The notes under the pieces were generated by a model, which did no database searches, had not been told where the DNA came from, and worked only from the letters and a program-made list of their open reading frames with translations. The translations under genes and the position numbers were made by a program. A stretch of DNA of 51,910 bases, taken from assembly GCA_038043285.1 (NCBI GenBank), contig JBBTCJ010000107.1, forward strand, positions 1 to 51,910. Reading direction: 5' to 3'. The stretch comes from JBBTCJ01 sp038043285 (GTDB lineage Bacteria > Planctomycetota > Phycisphaerae > UBA1845). This document shows, one piece after another, positions 36,296 through 44,948 of this stretch; the stretch's first letter is position 1; each line of letters opens with the position of its first letter.

Positions 36296-36403
36296 ACCCC
36301 GTACGGCGCGGGTCCGCCAGGGGTCGCTCTCGCGGGAACTTGGGACGATACGCTTTCGGCCCCGGGTGGAGCCGCGAAAGAGGGGGATCGTCGGGCTGCG
36401 CGT

Positions 36404-36697
36404 TCACGATCGCGGTTGTGATTGCGGTGATCGCTTCGCCGCTTCCTGCCATTGTTGCAGGTTCCGTGCCAGCATCTCGACCTTCTGTGATTCGAGGATA
36501 TGTTTCGCCAGCGGCTCAGGAATCCTCAGCCCGGCCATCGCCTTCTCCGCCCGAGACCACAACCGCCGACATTTCCCCTGGTCTTCGGCCAGATAAAGGT
36601 CGGTGACGATCTCGCCCAAACGCCCGAGCAGGATATCGTCCTTGTGATCGTAATACCGATTGATCGCCTTCCGTTGATACGGGGTGTAGTCGGTCAT
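36404..36697 (-). CDS. Small conserved-looking hypothetical protein
   Basis: A 97-aa soluble helical protein: TDYTPYQRKAINRYYDHKDDILLGRLGEIVTDLYLAED. I recall similar short proteins in planctomycete genomes (TPYQ...RYY), but the function is unknown. Charged, no cysteines, no membrane part. Convergent with the epimerase; 51 nt separate it from the interrupted small gene upstream on the same strand. Confidence 0.72.
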   Translation of the reverse strand: MTDYTPYQRKAINRYYDHKDDILLGRLGEIVTDLYLAEDQGKCRRLWSRAEKAMAGLRIPEPLAKHILESQKVEMLARNLQQWQEAAKRSPQSQPRS

Positions 36698-36748
36698 GGA
36701 CGGCGGCCTATTCCCGGAGTCACGCGCGAACCGTCAAGGAGTGGGTCT

Positions 36749-36916
36749 TCACGCGTTCGGCGGTTTGCGAAAGCTCACGATAGCCAGAGGCACCCCGGCG
36801 ATGATCATGCCCGTACCGAGCACGTTCAACGGGTGCCCTCAGCAGTACCCGATCCTCAAGGCAATCCCACCCAACGCCACGACCAAAGCCAACCAAACGA
36901 GTTTTCCGGTCATCAT
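36749..36916 (-). pseudogene. Small two-helix membrane protein interrupted by an in-frame TGA
   Basis: From the ATG-ATG at 36916 the frame reads MMTGKLVWLALVVALGGIAL-RIGYC, meets TGA (36841-36839) at codon 26, and continues as GHPLNVLGTGMIIAGVPLAI-VSFRKPPNA to a TGA at 36749. Both halves are hydrophobic and read as the two helices of one membrane hairpin. GGAAG lies 7 nt before the second ATG. The internal TGA could be a point mutation (TGG to TGA), a sequencing error, or recoding. A 6-bp hairpin (GGGCAC-9 nt-GTGCTC) starts directly after the TGA, closer than known bacterial SECIS elements. I favour a broken or erroneous gene. Confidence 0.5.
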
Positions 36917-37112
36917 CGAGCTTCCACGCGTGTCGTTGCGGGATCGCGGTCTCCGCGAGTACCAGCCCGCACCGACAGTATACCACGTTTGCCGGGTGCA
37001 TCCGCGGATCAACGCCGCCATGTCCGGTATGTACCTGCACAGAAATAACCCCGCGCTTTCGACGGCGAACGACTCCGTTCGCCCGGAGCGGCGACGCCGT
37101 GGCACTCATCGT

Positions 37113-37349
37113 TCAGGCGTCCCGGAACCGGGGCGCGAAATGGACCGGTGTGATCGGCGGGGTTGGACGGGGGTAGTCGGCCGGCGCGGCCTCCAACTCA
37201 GACGTGGCCTGGAGCGGTAGTTCCGCCGCCACCGGCCAGTTCATCCCGCAGACGATGCAGCGGCGCAGAACGCAAGGTGATCGCGCGCTGTCCTCCGCGA
37301 CCCGCGTCGATCTGCATCGTGGGCAATAATTTTGAAGCTCAGCTGTCAC
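37113..37349 (-). CDS. Small zinc-ribbon protein
   Basis: A 78-aa protein whose first 35 residues hold CPRC and CIVCG pairs (YCPRCRSTR ... RRCIVCGMNWP), a typical four-cysteine zinc ribbon, followed by an unstructured Pro/Ala-rich tail. GTG start with GGAG about 9 nt upstream. Function unknown; small zinc ribbons commonly bind nucleic acid or protein partners. The AT-rich region 37400-37450 upstream could hold its promoter. Confidence 0.62.
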   Translation of the reverse strand: MTAELQNYCPRCRSTRVAEDSARSPCVLRRCIVCGMNWPVAAELPLQATSELEAAPADYPRPTPPITPVHFAPRFRDA

Positions 37350-37484
37350 GAAACCTACTCCGGGGCCGCCGACGCATGAAGACCTCTACCTCTAAAGCGA
37401 CATGTGGGGTGCTTGGTTAACGAAAAAAATGTTTTCTGGTGACGGATTCTTTTCGCCGCGCGTCCTGATCTTGGAATCGCAGAA

Positions 37485-38672
37485 TCAGGGGAGACCCTGG
37501 GATTGCCGATCGGCGCTCAGGGTGGTGAGGTTGACGTACATGGTTTCCAGCTGTTCGACCATCCCTTGCCAATCGTAAAGGTTCAGACAGAGGCACCGCC
37601 CGTTCTTGCCGAGTTGGTGTCGCCGTTCGCCGTCGGAGGCCAGTTCGACGACGGCGTTGGCGAGGGCGACACGGTCGCCGTACGGAACGATCACGCCGGT
37701 CCTTCCGGGGATGACCACCTCCGGCGCGCCGTCATTATCGTAGCTCACCGCGGGCACTTCCGTTAGCAATCCCTGGACCACCGCTCGCGGCAATCCCTCC
37801 CACCGCGAAGCGTGCAGCAGGACGTCGAACCCGCCGAGGCATGAGGCCACGTGATCGGGTGACACCAAACCGAGAAGGCGGACGCGGTCGCGCATGCCCA
37901 ACGAATCCAGCCGCCGCTCGTACCGGCGGCGATACTTTCCGTCGCCGATCCACACGAACCGCAGGCGCGGATCGCGGCTGACCATGCGGGGCATGGCCTC
38001 GAGAATGTCTTCGTAGCCTTTGTTGACGAACAGCCGCGCGATGGTGCCCACGACGACATCGTCGTCGCCGGCGCCCCACTCCTGGCGGTGGCGCCGGCGA
38101 CGGGTTGTCGACGGTCGATAGCGCTCGGTATCGAGCCCGGAACGGATGGTCGTGAATCGCTCGCGTTTGCCCAGTCCAGCCTGTACAGCTTGGTCGATCA
38201 TGGCATCCGCCACGGTGACGAACGCATGGGTATGCCGCGCCGCGCGTCGTTCCAGGAGCCGATACGCCCAGCGCACGGGCGCTGCCTGGGTGCGATTGAA
38301 GCTCATTCCGTGGATGGTGTGAACGATGGTGGGCACGCCCGCCGCCGCCGCAGCCGACCGCGCCAGTACGCCCGCCTTGCTGCTGTGCGTGTGAACGACG
38401 TCGGGCTTGCGCGTCGAAAAGATCCGGCGCAGATCGGCACGCGCCTGCACGTCCGAGATTGGCCGGACCGCGCGGCGAAGGCTCGGCAGCGAGATCAGCT
38501 CCGCCCCGCAGGACTGGGCCTCGACCCACAGCGACCCCTCCGGTCCGGTCTCCGGCCCGGCGATGAGTGTGACGCGGTGTCCGCGCTGCACCAGACCGCG
38601 GCAGGTCAGGATGGTGTTCTCCTGGGCTCCGCCGACGATCAGGCGAGTGATGACGTGGCAAATGTTCAGCAT
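37485..38672 (-). CDS. Family 4 glycosyltransferase
   Basis: A 395-aa GT-B enzyme, retaining. ICHVITRLIVGGAQENTILT is the GT4 N-terminal loop. The nucleotide-sugar side has GTIARLFVNKGYEDI and EGLPRAVVQGLLTEVPAV (the E-x7-E type motif). Substrate unknown; similar enzymes build surface polysaccharides. The ATG at 38672 starts at the conserved fold, and the frame is open to 38822. Same genomic neighbourhood as the GT2 enzyme and epimerase, so probably a shared glycan pathway; inference. Confidence 0.92.
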   Translation of the reverse strand: MLNICHVITRLIVGGAQENTILTCRGLVQRGHRVTLIAGPETGPEGSLWVEAQSCGAELISLPSLRRAVRPISDVQARADLRRIFSTRKPDVVHTHSSKAGVLARSAAAAAGVPTIVHTIHGMSFNRTQAAPVRWAYRLLERRAARHTHAFVTVADAMIDQAVQAGLGKRERFTTIRSGLDTERYRPSTTRRRRHRQEWGAGDDDVVVGTIARLFVNKGYEDILEAMPRMVSRDPRLRFVWIGDGKYRRRYERRLDSLGMRDRVRLLGLVSPDHVASCLGGFDVLLHASRWEGLPRAVVQGLLTEVPAVSYDNDGAPEVVIPGRTGVIVPYGDRVALANAVVELASDGERRHQLGKNGRCLCLNLYDWQGMVEQLETMYVNLTTLSADRQSQGLP

Positions 38673-39127
38673 GTTGACGACCGCCCAACGAGCTCCTCCA
38701 GCGACGACGCCTCCCTCGAAGCGGAATTGTCGGGGGTCGATCCCCGGTTGTCGATTGCAGGGTGCATGTCGGTGAACGATCGCGGGTTTGCGCGCCGGCG
38801 CCCCATCCTTGCCGGCAGGCAAGGGTGGGGGACGATCCCCCTAGGAATGACCATCGGACTCGCCGACCGATCCGCCCCCCGCCCTTCGCTGCGCGATGGA
38901 TCGGGCGCCCATGCCGTCGCCATCAGCCCGGCCTGCATCCGCGCAATTCGAAACGCCCGGTTCGGCCTCGACTTTCGATCATTTTTAGGGTACACTGTTG
39001 CATCTGAGCGTCATCAGGCCCGATCTGCCGGCACGCCCCGCGCGTGCCGCGGACAATTCAGCAAGGGGCGAGGTGGCAGCGATGCGGCGTATCCTTCTCC
39101 ATAATTCCAAGCAGCGAGGAATCCGCG
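38673..39127. other. Divergent gap between the GT4 gene and efp
   Basis: 455 nt without a supported gene. It holds the probable efp promoter near its right side and an approximately 125-nt efp leader. No repeat or other structure was noticed. Confidence 0.4.
38968..38996 (+). promoter_or_regulatory. Candidate promoter for efp
   Basis: TCGACT (38968-38973), 17-nt AT-rich spacer, TACACT (38991-38996). Predicted start near 39003. Confidence 0.6.
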
Positions 39128-39688
39128 ATGTCCACGACCGATCAGCTTCGGCGAGGGATGGTGCTTCGGCACCAGGGGAATCTGTACACTGTGCTGGACT
39201 TCTGGACGGCGCAGAGCGGCAAACAGCGGCCCACCGTTCACCTGAAACTCCGTTCTGTCAAACACGGCAACCCGGTGGACCGCTCGCTCGACGAGCTGGG
39301 GCGGATCGATGAAGTGCCGGCTGAGGTGCGGATGATGCAGTACCTCTACGCCGCAGGCGGGGATCGCGTCTTCATGGACAACGAGACCTTCGAGGAGAGT
39401 TCGTTCGCACCGAACTTCCTGGGAAGCGCAATCGACTTCCTCGTGGAGTCGGATAGCTACCGTTTCCTGTTCGTCGATGGTCGGCCGGTGTCGATCCAGC
39501 TCCCGCCGGTCGTGGCCATCGCCATTGCCGAAACCGCTCCCGTCGAGCACGCGGGGGGAACGTCCAACATCCACAAGGAGGCGAAACTCTCCTCGGGAAT
39601 CACCGTCCAGGTGCCGCTGTTCATCAAGACCGGGGACAAGATCAAGATCAAGGTCGATACGAAGGAATATCAGGGGAAGGAGCACTGA
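39128..39688 (+). CDS. efp: Elongation factor P (possibly a paralogue)
   Basis: Rescues ribosomes stalled at polyproline. A 186-aa three-domain protein: KOW-like domain I, OB domains II and III; MDNETFEE, LPPVVAIAIAETAP and the C-terminal GDKIKIKVDTKEY are family landmarks. The domain I loop that carries the modified residue is unusual: AQSGKQRPTV where E. coli has KPGKGQAF, so Lys is present but PGKG is lost and the loop is about two residues longer. No modification enzyme is adjacent. The ATG is at 39128; the longer frame from 39044 has no similarity. Confidence 0.9.
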   Translation: MSTTDQLRRGMVLRHQGNLYTVLDFWTAQSGKQRPTVHLKLRSVKHGNPVDRSLDELGRIDEVPAEVRMMQYLYAAGGDRVFMDNETFEESSFAPNFLGSAIDFLVESDSYRFLFVDGRPVSIQLPPVVAIAIAETAPVEHAGGTSNIHKEAKLSSGITVQVPLFIKTGDKIKIKVDTKEYQGKEH

Positions 39689-39785
39689 CCAGCCGTCGGA
39701 CGATGGCAGCTTCGGGTCTTGGAGTTCCGATTGCCGTTCACCGTCCGGTCGCGCTGTCCGGGGTCGCCGGAACATGGCGCCCCGG

Positions 39786-40574
39786 TCACACCGAAAATCG
39801 CAACCCGTCGTGGGCGAGTTCCATTCCGCGGGGCAGGGCCGCGTTGGTGTCGGCGTGCTTGAGTTGATGGGCCATGTGCGTGAAGTAGGTCCGACCTGCG
39901 CCGATACGTTGAGCGGTTTCGACGGCCTGTTCAAGGTTGAAATGCGTCGGGTGCGAGTCGAGGCGCAGCGCGTCGAGGATCAGAACCTCCAACCCTTTCA
40001 ATAACGCCCACGAGTCGTCCGGAATCACGCTGCAATCGGTGCAATACGCGAATTGTCCGAAGCGGAAGCCGAGCACCGGCATCGGCCCGTGCATGAGTGG
40101 AATCGGAATGATCGTCTCCCCGCCGACCTCGAACGCCGCCTGTTCGATCGGATGCAGCGTCAGCTTCGGTCGGCTGTGCGGAGAATCGATGGCCGGTTCG
40201 AAGGCATAGGAAAACATCTTTCGGATGCCCGCCAGCGTCCGCTCCGTTCCGAACAGCGGCACGGATTTCTTCATCAGCCCGTTGAAACGACGAAGATCAT
40301 CCAAACCGGCCACATGGTCCGCGTGGTGGTGGGTGAAGAGCACCGCGTCGACCGCGTCGATGCCGTTGGCAATGCACTGAAGTCGCAGCTCCGGGGCCGT
40401 GTCCACCAGAATTCGAGCGCCGCCGATCCGCACGAAGATGCTCGGTCGACTGCGTCGGTCGCGGGGGTCGTCCGATGTGCACACGGCGCAACGGCAACCG
40501 ATCATCGGTACGCCGTGCGACGTGCCGCTACCCAGGACGATGACCTCGACTCCCAAATCCGTCATGTTCAACAC
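39786..40574 (-). CDS. Metallo-beta-lactamase-fold hydrolase, PhnP-like
   Basis: A 262-aa MBL protein. Metal site THHHADHVAGLDDLRRFN, further His and Asp ligands near LMHGP and ILDALR; CRCAVCTSDDPRDRRSRPS carries the extra cysteines seen in the PhnP/cyclic-phosphodiesterase subgroup, where they bind zinc. It probably cleaves a phosphodiester of a small molecule. The frame is short of other phn genes. Start ATG at 40574, or at 40565. Confidence 0.9.
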   Translation of the reverse strand: MLNMTDLGVEVIVLGSGTSHGVPMIGCRCAVCTSDDPRDRRSRPSIFVRIGGARILVDTAPELRLQCIANGIDAVDAVLFTHHHADHVAGLDDLRRFNGLMKKSVPLFGTERTLAGIRKMFSYAFEPAIDSPHSRPKLTLHPIEQAAFEVGGETIIPIPLMHGPMPVLGFRFGQFAYCTDCSVIPDDSWALLKGLEVLILDALRLDSHPTHFNLEQAVETAQRIGAGRTYFTHMAHQLKHADTNAALPRGMELAHDGLRFSV

Positions 40575-40627
40575 GGTGTACCGGCTGACGCGCCAGGCAC
40601 GATGCGGGTGCTTTCGGGCGAAAACCT

Positions 40628-40633
40628 ATTATA
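40628..40633 (-). promoter_or_regulatory. Perfect -10 box upstream of the MBL gene
   Basis: TATAAT on the minus strand about 55 nt before the ATG; the -35 position 17 nt upstream is only TGGCTG. A single strong -10 box in an otherwise GC-rich region. Confidence 0.5.
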
Positions 40634-40684
40634 CGTTCCCTCGACCTCGTCAGCCATTGGTTACAGCGCTCTCGGTTTTTGTGG

Positions 40685-40880
40685 GGTCCGTGACACTTCC
40701 GGCGGCTGTCGTCTGAGGTGCTACCCGTGTCTTTGTTGGTCCGTCTTCGTTGGTCCGGTTCATACCGGTCCTGATCTTCGAAAGAGGTCCAGCGCCGATC
40801 AGAACCGCGACAGCATGGAGCAGTCCAGCGCCGACCGCTCGTTATCACTCGCGATTCTGAACACGCGCCCCAGCCCCGCC
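40685..40880 (+). repeat. Dispersed ~200-bp intergenic repeat, copy A
   Basis: Near-identical along most of its length to 47591-47790 (copy B), starting GGTCCGTGACACTTCCGGCG and ending CGCCCCAGCCCCGCC. It contains a 62-nt nested inverted repeat (40799-40860) with arms TCAGAACCGCG and CGCGATTCTGA (one mismatch) and an inner hairpin, itself with one mismatch. A GTTGGTCCG direct duplication in the left part is specific to this copy. It lies in the divergent gap between the MBL and FHA genes, which has no gene. Confidence 0.85.
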
Positions 40881-40924
40881 CCAACGGCCACGTTCCCCGT
40901 GAAAAAGGCGGTCGGAGAAGCCCC

Positions 40925-40953
40925 TTCCACCCTGGCCGGGGCTGGGTTATAGT
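40925..40953 (+). promoter_or_regulatory. Candidate promoter for the FHA-lepA operon
   Basis: TTCCAC (40925-40930), 17-nt spacer, TATAGT (40948-40953), about 45 nt downstream of repeat copy A. It leaves an 80-nt leader before the FHA gene ATG. Confidence 0.55.
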
Positions 40954-41041
40954 ACCGCCATCGGGATGAAGAAGCGGCGGACGTCGGCTCGCGGCGCGTG
41001 GGAGACGTGGTCGATCGGGATCAGTTCAAGGTGTTGGCACG

Positions 41042-41530
41042 ATGAACGTAAAGCTCATCCTGTTTCGTGAAGACGGGTCGCGGCGGGATTTCCAGCTTCC
41101 TCCGGGTGCGTCCACCATTGGGCGAAAGGACGATTGCACGATCCGCGTGCCGCTGGCGTCGGTATCGCGGCGGCACGCCGAGATCATCGTCGAAAAGGGC
41201 GGGATTGTGCTCCGCGATCTTGGGGCGGCCAACGGAACGTTTCTGAACAGCCGGCGGGTTACGGAGGAGAAGGTGAAATCCGGCGACCAAATCCTGATCG
41301 GACCGGTCGTGTTCACCGTTCAGATCAACGGGAAACCGAGCGACGACGAGATCATCAAGGTCCGCAGCAAGGCGCCCGCGGGGCAACCTCAGTCGAAGGG
41401 AGCGGCCCGCGTGGGGACCTCGAAACACGTACGCATGTCGGACGAGGAGGTCGATCCCATCTCCGCCCTGGAAGCGCTTGCTTCGAGCGCTGATCAAACC
41501 GCGATCGAACCGGAAAAAGAAGAGGATTAG
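41042..41530 (+). CDS. FHA-domain protein
   Basis: A 162-aa protein. Residues 1-100 form a forkhead-associated domain that binds phosphothreonine: IGRKDDCTIRVP, SRRHAEI and GANGTFLNSRRV (the S-R-x-H and N-G-T signatures). The remaining 60 residues are a polar, Lys/Glu-rich tail. It implies Ser/Thr kinase signalling, which is common in this phylum, but no kinase is here. It is followed 103 nt later by lepA and probably transcribed with it. Confidence 0.92.
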   Translation: MNVKLILFREDGSRRDFQLPPGASTIGRKDDCTIRVPLASVSRRHAEIIVEKGGIVLRDLGAANGTFLNSRRVTEEKVKSGDQILIGPVVFTVQINGKPSDDEIIKVRSKAPAGQPQSKGAARVGTSKHVRMSDEEVDPISALEALASSADQTAIEPEKEED

Positions 41531-41633
41531 CGACGTCGGCGAAGCCTGCGCCGCGGTGCCTGGAGGGCTGCCGGTGCCGCCCGTTCCTCCCCTGGGAAGG
41601 GGGAGAAGGGTGGCGACTTGGATTGAGTTGACC

Positions 41634-43433
41634 ATGCCTGACCTTCGATTGATTCGCAATTTCAGCATCGTGGCCCACGTGGACCACGGCAAGAGCACCC
41701 TCGCCGACCGCATCCTCGAATACACCGGGGCGGTTCCCAAACGCGAGATGCGCGAACAGTTCCTCGACGACATGGAGCTGGAACGCGAGATGGGCATCAC
41801 CATCAAGGCCAACCGCGCCACCGTGCTTCACGAACACGGCGGGCAGACGTACATGCTCAACCTGATCGACACCCCGGGGCACGTCGATTTTCACTACGAG
41901 GTGTCCCGAGCCCTGGCCGCCTGCGATGGCGTCCTGGTGCTGGTCGACGCCACACAGGGCGTGCAGGCTCAAACGGTAGCCAACGCCCATCTCGCCATGG
42001 AGTCGGACCTGGAGATCATCCTGGTCATCAACAAGATTGACCTGCCCGCCGCACGACCCGAAGACGTCGCCCTGGAGGCGGAACAGGTCTTGGGTCTTGA
42101 AGCCTCCAAGGCCGTCTTCACCAGTGGAAAAACCGGGTCGGGCATGAATGAACTGTTTTCGGCCATCGTCGACCGCATTTCGCCGCCCAAGGGGAATCCC
42201 GACGGCAAGCTGCAAGCGCTGATCTACGACGCCAAGTCCGACCCCCATCGCGGCGTCATCTGCCACACCCGCGTCAGGGAAGGCCGGTTCAAACGCGGGG
42301 ACAAGATTCGCCTGATGGCCATGGGACGCGAGTACATCGTCACCGAGGTGGGGAAGTACTTTCCGAAGCCCAAGGCCGTCGAATCGCTCGCGGCAGGCGA
42401 GGTCGGATACTTTGTGGCCGGAATCAAGACCGTCGCGGACATCAACATCGGCGACACCGTGACCCTCTGTTCCGATCCCACCGACGAGCGCCTTCCGGGG
42501 TACAAGCCGCCACAGCAAATGGTTTTCTGCGACTTCTATCCGGGCATGGGAACTTCGACGGACCAACTCCGCGAAGCCATGGAGAAGCTCTGGCTCAACG
42601 ACAGTTCGTTCACCTATCAAACAGCCTCCTCCGACGCCCTGGGCATCGGCTTTCGCTGCGGATTCCTGGGGCTTCTGCACATGCGCATCATCCAGGAGCG
42701 GCTGGAACGCGAAAACGCCGTCACCGTGGTGCAGACGGCCCCGACGGTCACCTACGAAATACTGCTCAAGGACCGCGAGGTCCGGCGGATCGAATCGCCG
42801 AGCGAACTGCCCGACATGAGCAAGGTGGAGGAAATCCGTGAACCGTTTGTCACTGCCCAACTGATCATTCCCGCGGACGCCGTCGGGACGGCGATGCAAC
42901 TGGCCATGGAACGCCGCGGGCAACACGTGCGCACCGAATACCTGTCGCCGACGCGGGTGATGCTGACCTACGACATGCCGCTTTGCGAGATCATTTACGA
43001 CTTCTACGACAAGATCAAAAGCTGCACCCGGGGATATGGCACCGCGGACTACCAGCTCAGAGGCTACGAACCCGGCGACATGGTCAAGATGGACATTCTC
43101 GTCAACAACGTCCCCGTCGACGCCCTCTCCGTGATCGTGCACCGTGACAAGGCTCAATTCCGAGGCCGGCGGCTGCTGGAACGGTTGAAAAAGGAGATCA
43201 ATCGGCACCAGTTCGAGATTCCGTTGCAAGCCGCCGTCGGGGCCAAGATCATCGCCCGCGAGACCATCAAAGCCTTCCGCAAGGACGTCACCGCGAAATG
43301 CTATGGCGGCGACATTACGCGAAAGCGCAAGCTCCTCGAAAAGCAAAAGGAGGGCAAAAAACGCATGCGCACCGTTGGCAACGTCTCCATCCCCCAGGAA
43401 GCCTTCTTGTCCATCCTTGACCCGGATGAGTAG
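41634..43433 (+). CDS. lepA: Translation factor LepA (EF4)
   Basis: Back-translocating GTPase, 599 aa. G motifs AHVDHGKSTL, MGITIKA, DTPGHVDF, NKIDLPAA. The LepA-specific C-terminal domain is complete (KSCTRGYGTADYQLRGYEPG, VHRDKA, KAFRKDVTAKCYGGDITRKRKLL). The ATG at 41634 is the family start. The frame opens at 41478 over the end of the FHA gene without similarity. The stop is 42 nt before a strong hairpin shared with the convergent gene. Confidence 0.97.
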   Translation: MPDLRLIRNFSIVAHVDHGKSTLADRILEYTGAVPKREMREQFLDDMELEREMGITIKANRATVLHEHGGQTYMLNLIDTPGHVDFHYEVSRALAACDGVLVLVDATQGVQAQTVANAHLAMESDLEIILVINKIDLPAARPEDVALEAEQVLGLEASKAVFTSGKTGSGMNELFSAIVDRISPPKGNPDGKLQALIYDAKSDPHRGVICHTRVREGRFKRGDKIRLMAMGREYIVTEVGKYFPKPKAVESLAAGEVGYFVAGIKTVADINIGDTVTLCSDPTDERLPGYKPPQQMVFCDFYPGMGTSTDQLREAMEKLWLNDSSFTYQTASSDALGIGFRCGFLGLLHMRIIQERLERENAVTVVQTAPTVTYEILLKDREVRRIESPSELPDMSKVEEIREPFVTAQLIIPADAVGTAMQLAMERRGQHVRTEYLSPTRVMLTYDMPLCEIIYDFYDKIKSCTRGYGTADYQLRGYEPGDMVKMDILVNNVPVDALSVIVHRDKAQFRGRRLLERLKKEINRHQFEIPLQAAVGAKIIARETIKAFRKDVTAKCYGGDITRKRKLLEKQKEGKKRMRTVGNVSIPQEAFLSILDPDE

Positions 43434-43475
43434 GGTGCACTTCGGCGTTCGTAACGCCGGGCGGAAGTTCGATCG

Positions 43476-43513
43476 AAAAAAACGCGACCCGGAGCAAGGC
43501 ACTCCGGGCCGCG
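43476..43513 (-). terminator. Rho-independent terminator for the minus-strand gene
   Basis: Hairpin CGCG-A-CCCGGAG, 7-nt loop, CTCCGGG-C-CGCG (43483-43513), followed on the minus strand by seven Ts (43482-43476). It ends the Cys-rich gene at 43540 and may also slow lepA transcripts. Confidence 0.85.
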
Positions 43514-43539
43514 TCTTGTCGGTAACGCCGATTGTCCGC

Positions 43540-44328
43540 CTACGACGCCAGCAGCGCCGCCGCCGTCTCGACGATCAAACGAATCTTGGTCTGCGTCAAC
43601 AGGAGCTTGGCTTCGCCCTCGCTCTGCACTTCCTGCTCCGCGACGACGTAGGTCATGGGCTTGCCGGTTTCCTTCACCTTGACCCCGGCCATCTTGTCGC
43701 AGCAGAACGATTGTCCATCGACCTTGTACGACAGCTTCGCGTTGCCGGCGGCCTCGGCGACGAGTTCCACCGCCTTCTGGGCTTTCGGTTCCGAATCGAA
43801 GTCCACGCCGCCGACGCGATAGGCGACCTTGCCCTGCTTCTCCTGGGCCGCCTTCTTGGCGGTCATCGGGCAACGCATGCAATCATTGCCGACGGCGTAC
43901 TGCATCGCCTGCATGGCCTCCGCTTCCTGCTCCAAAAGTGTGGTCAGCTTCACCCTTGCATCGGCTTCGGTCGAGAAGACCTCCTCGCCGACGACGTATT
44001 GAACCGGCTTGCCGGACTTCTCGGCGACGCCTGCGGCCATCTTCGCGCAACAGGTTTTCTCCTCGCCGATCTTGTAAGTGAGCTTCGGCAGCTTCTCGAT
44101 TACCGCATTGGCTTTCTCGGCCCCGGCGGACGTCTCCGCGACGGTCATGACTTTTTTTGCGCAAGGTTTTTCGCATGGCGCACCCGATTCGGACGCCGCG
44201 GCGTCCTTGTGTCCGGCGCAGGGCGATTTGCCGCCAGCCGACTTTTCTTCCGGACTGACCGCCCACGCCGCAGCTGCCAGTATCCCCATGAACCCTACCG
44301 CTGTCGTGATCAACAGTCTTCGCATCAT
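43540..44328 (-). CDS. Secreted cysteine-rich repeat protein, possible metal binding
   Basis: A 262-aa protein with signal peptide (LLITTAVGFMGILAAAAWA). A short Cys-containing part (SPCAGHKD, APCEKPCAKK) is followed by two similar modules: TYKIGEEKTCCAKMAAGVAE...YVVGEEVFST near 85-125, and SYKVDGQSFCCDKMAGVKVK...YVVAEQEVQS near 195-240, with CMRCPMTAKKAA between. Each module has a CC pair followed by two YxVG/YVV strands, which recalls metal- or thiol-binding domains; I do not recognise the family. ATG-ATG start at 44328 with AGGAG 7 nt upstream. Ends at a good terminator. Confidence 0.8.
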   Translation of the reverse strand: MMRRLLITTAVGFMGILAAAAWAVSPEEKSAGGKSPCAGHKDAAASESGAPCEKPCAKKVMTVAETSAGAEKANAVIEKLPKLTYKIGEEKTCCAKMAAGVAEKSGKPVQYVVGEEVFSTEADARVKLTTLLEQEAEAMQAMQYAVGNDCMRCPMTAKKAAQEKQGKVAYRVGGVDFDSEPKAQKAVELVAEAAGNAKLSYKVDGQSFCCDKMAGVKVKETGKPMTYVVAEQEVQSEGEAKLLLTQTKIRLIVETAAALLAS

Positions 44329-44422
44329 TCGCCGACTCCTTCTTGACAGGTCGTCTCTACCATCCGGGGCCGCACGCCCCGAGCGTTTCCATGAACCGAG
44401 CCGGACCATGAGGCTGGTTCGC

Positions 44423-44845
44423 TCATCCCCGATATTCGCACCGTGTCGCGCACGTCTCCCCGACGGTGATCTGCACCAGACACGGCAGGCTTGGCCGCAA
44501 GCGAGCCCAGATCCAGCGTGCGAGATTCTCCGCCGTGGGGTTCTCCAGCCCGTCCACCTCGTTGAGATAGCGGTGGTCCAACTGTTCCAAGAGCGGCTCA
44601 AAAACTCGTTTGATGTCCGCGAAGTCAAGCAACCACCCCGTCGTTGGATCCATCTCACCTTCACACGTGACTTCCACGCGGAAGCTGTGGCCGTGAAGTC
44701 GCGTGCACTTGTGCCCCGGCGGCGCGTTCGGAAGACGATGCGCGGCCTCAAAGGTAAAATCCCGTGCGAGCCGCACGTGTCGGCCGTGCGATCCGCCGTC
44801 ATGGGTGGATTGTACACCTTCGGGCTTGTCAGAGTCTGTCAGCAT
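44423..44845 (-). CDS. queD: 6-carboxytetrahydropterin synthase, QueD family
   Basis: Converts 7,8-dihydroneopterin triphosphate to carboxytetrahydropterin in queuosine/7-deazaguanine synthesis. FEAAHRL (zinc His), HKCTRLHGHSF (catalytic Cys and two zinc His), LDHRYLN and PTAENLARWIW are all family residues. 140 aa from the ATG at 44845; a frame opening at 44929 adds nothing conserved. Other que genes are not in the window. Confidence 0.93.
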   Translation of the reverse strand: MLTDSDKPEGVQSTHDGGSHGRHVRLARDFTFEAAHRLPNAPPGHKCTRLHGHSFRVEVTCEGEMDPTTGWLLDFADIKRVFEPLLEQLDHRYLNEVDGLENPTAENLARWIWARLRPSLPCLVQITVGETCATRCEYRG

Positions 44846-44948
44846 GCGCAACGATCGTGTGTCAACGTGTGGTGCGGGTTCCGAAGGTTCTTCGGCAAAC
44901 GTGGCGGGAGAACGCGACGAACACCGCACGGGAGGTCAGCCCGCGTAG

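Noticed and set aside
36839..36841. The in-frame TGA as a selenocysteine codon
   Set aside because: The hairpin starts directly after the TGA, not at the spacing of known bacterial SECIS elements, and no sel gene is visible. Kept as a finding but not as the call.
41478..41633. Longer lepA frame overlapping the FHA gene
   Set aside because: The extension has no LepA similarity, and the ATG at 41634 matches the family start.
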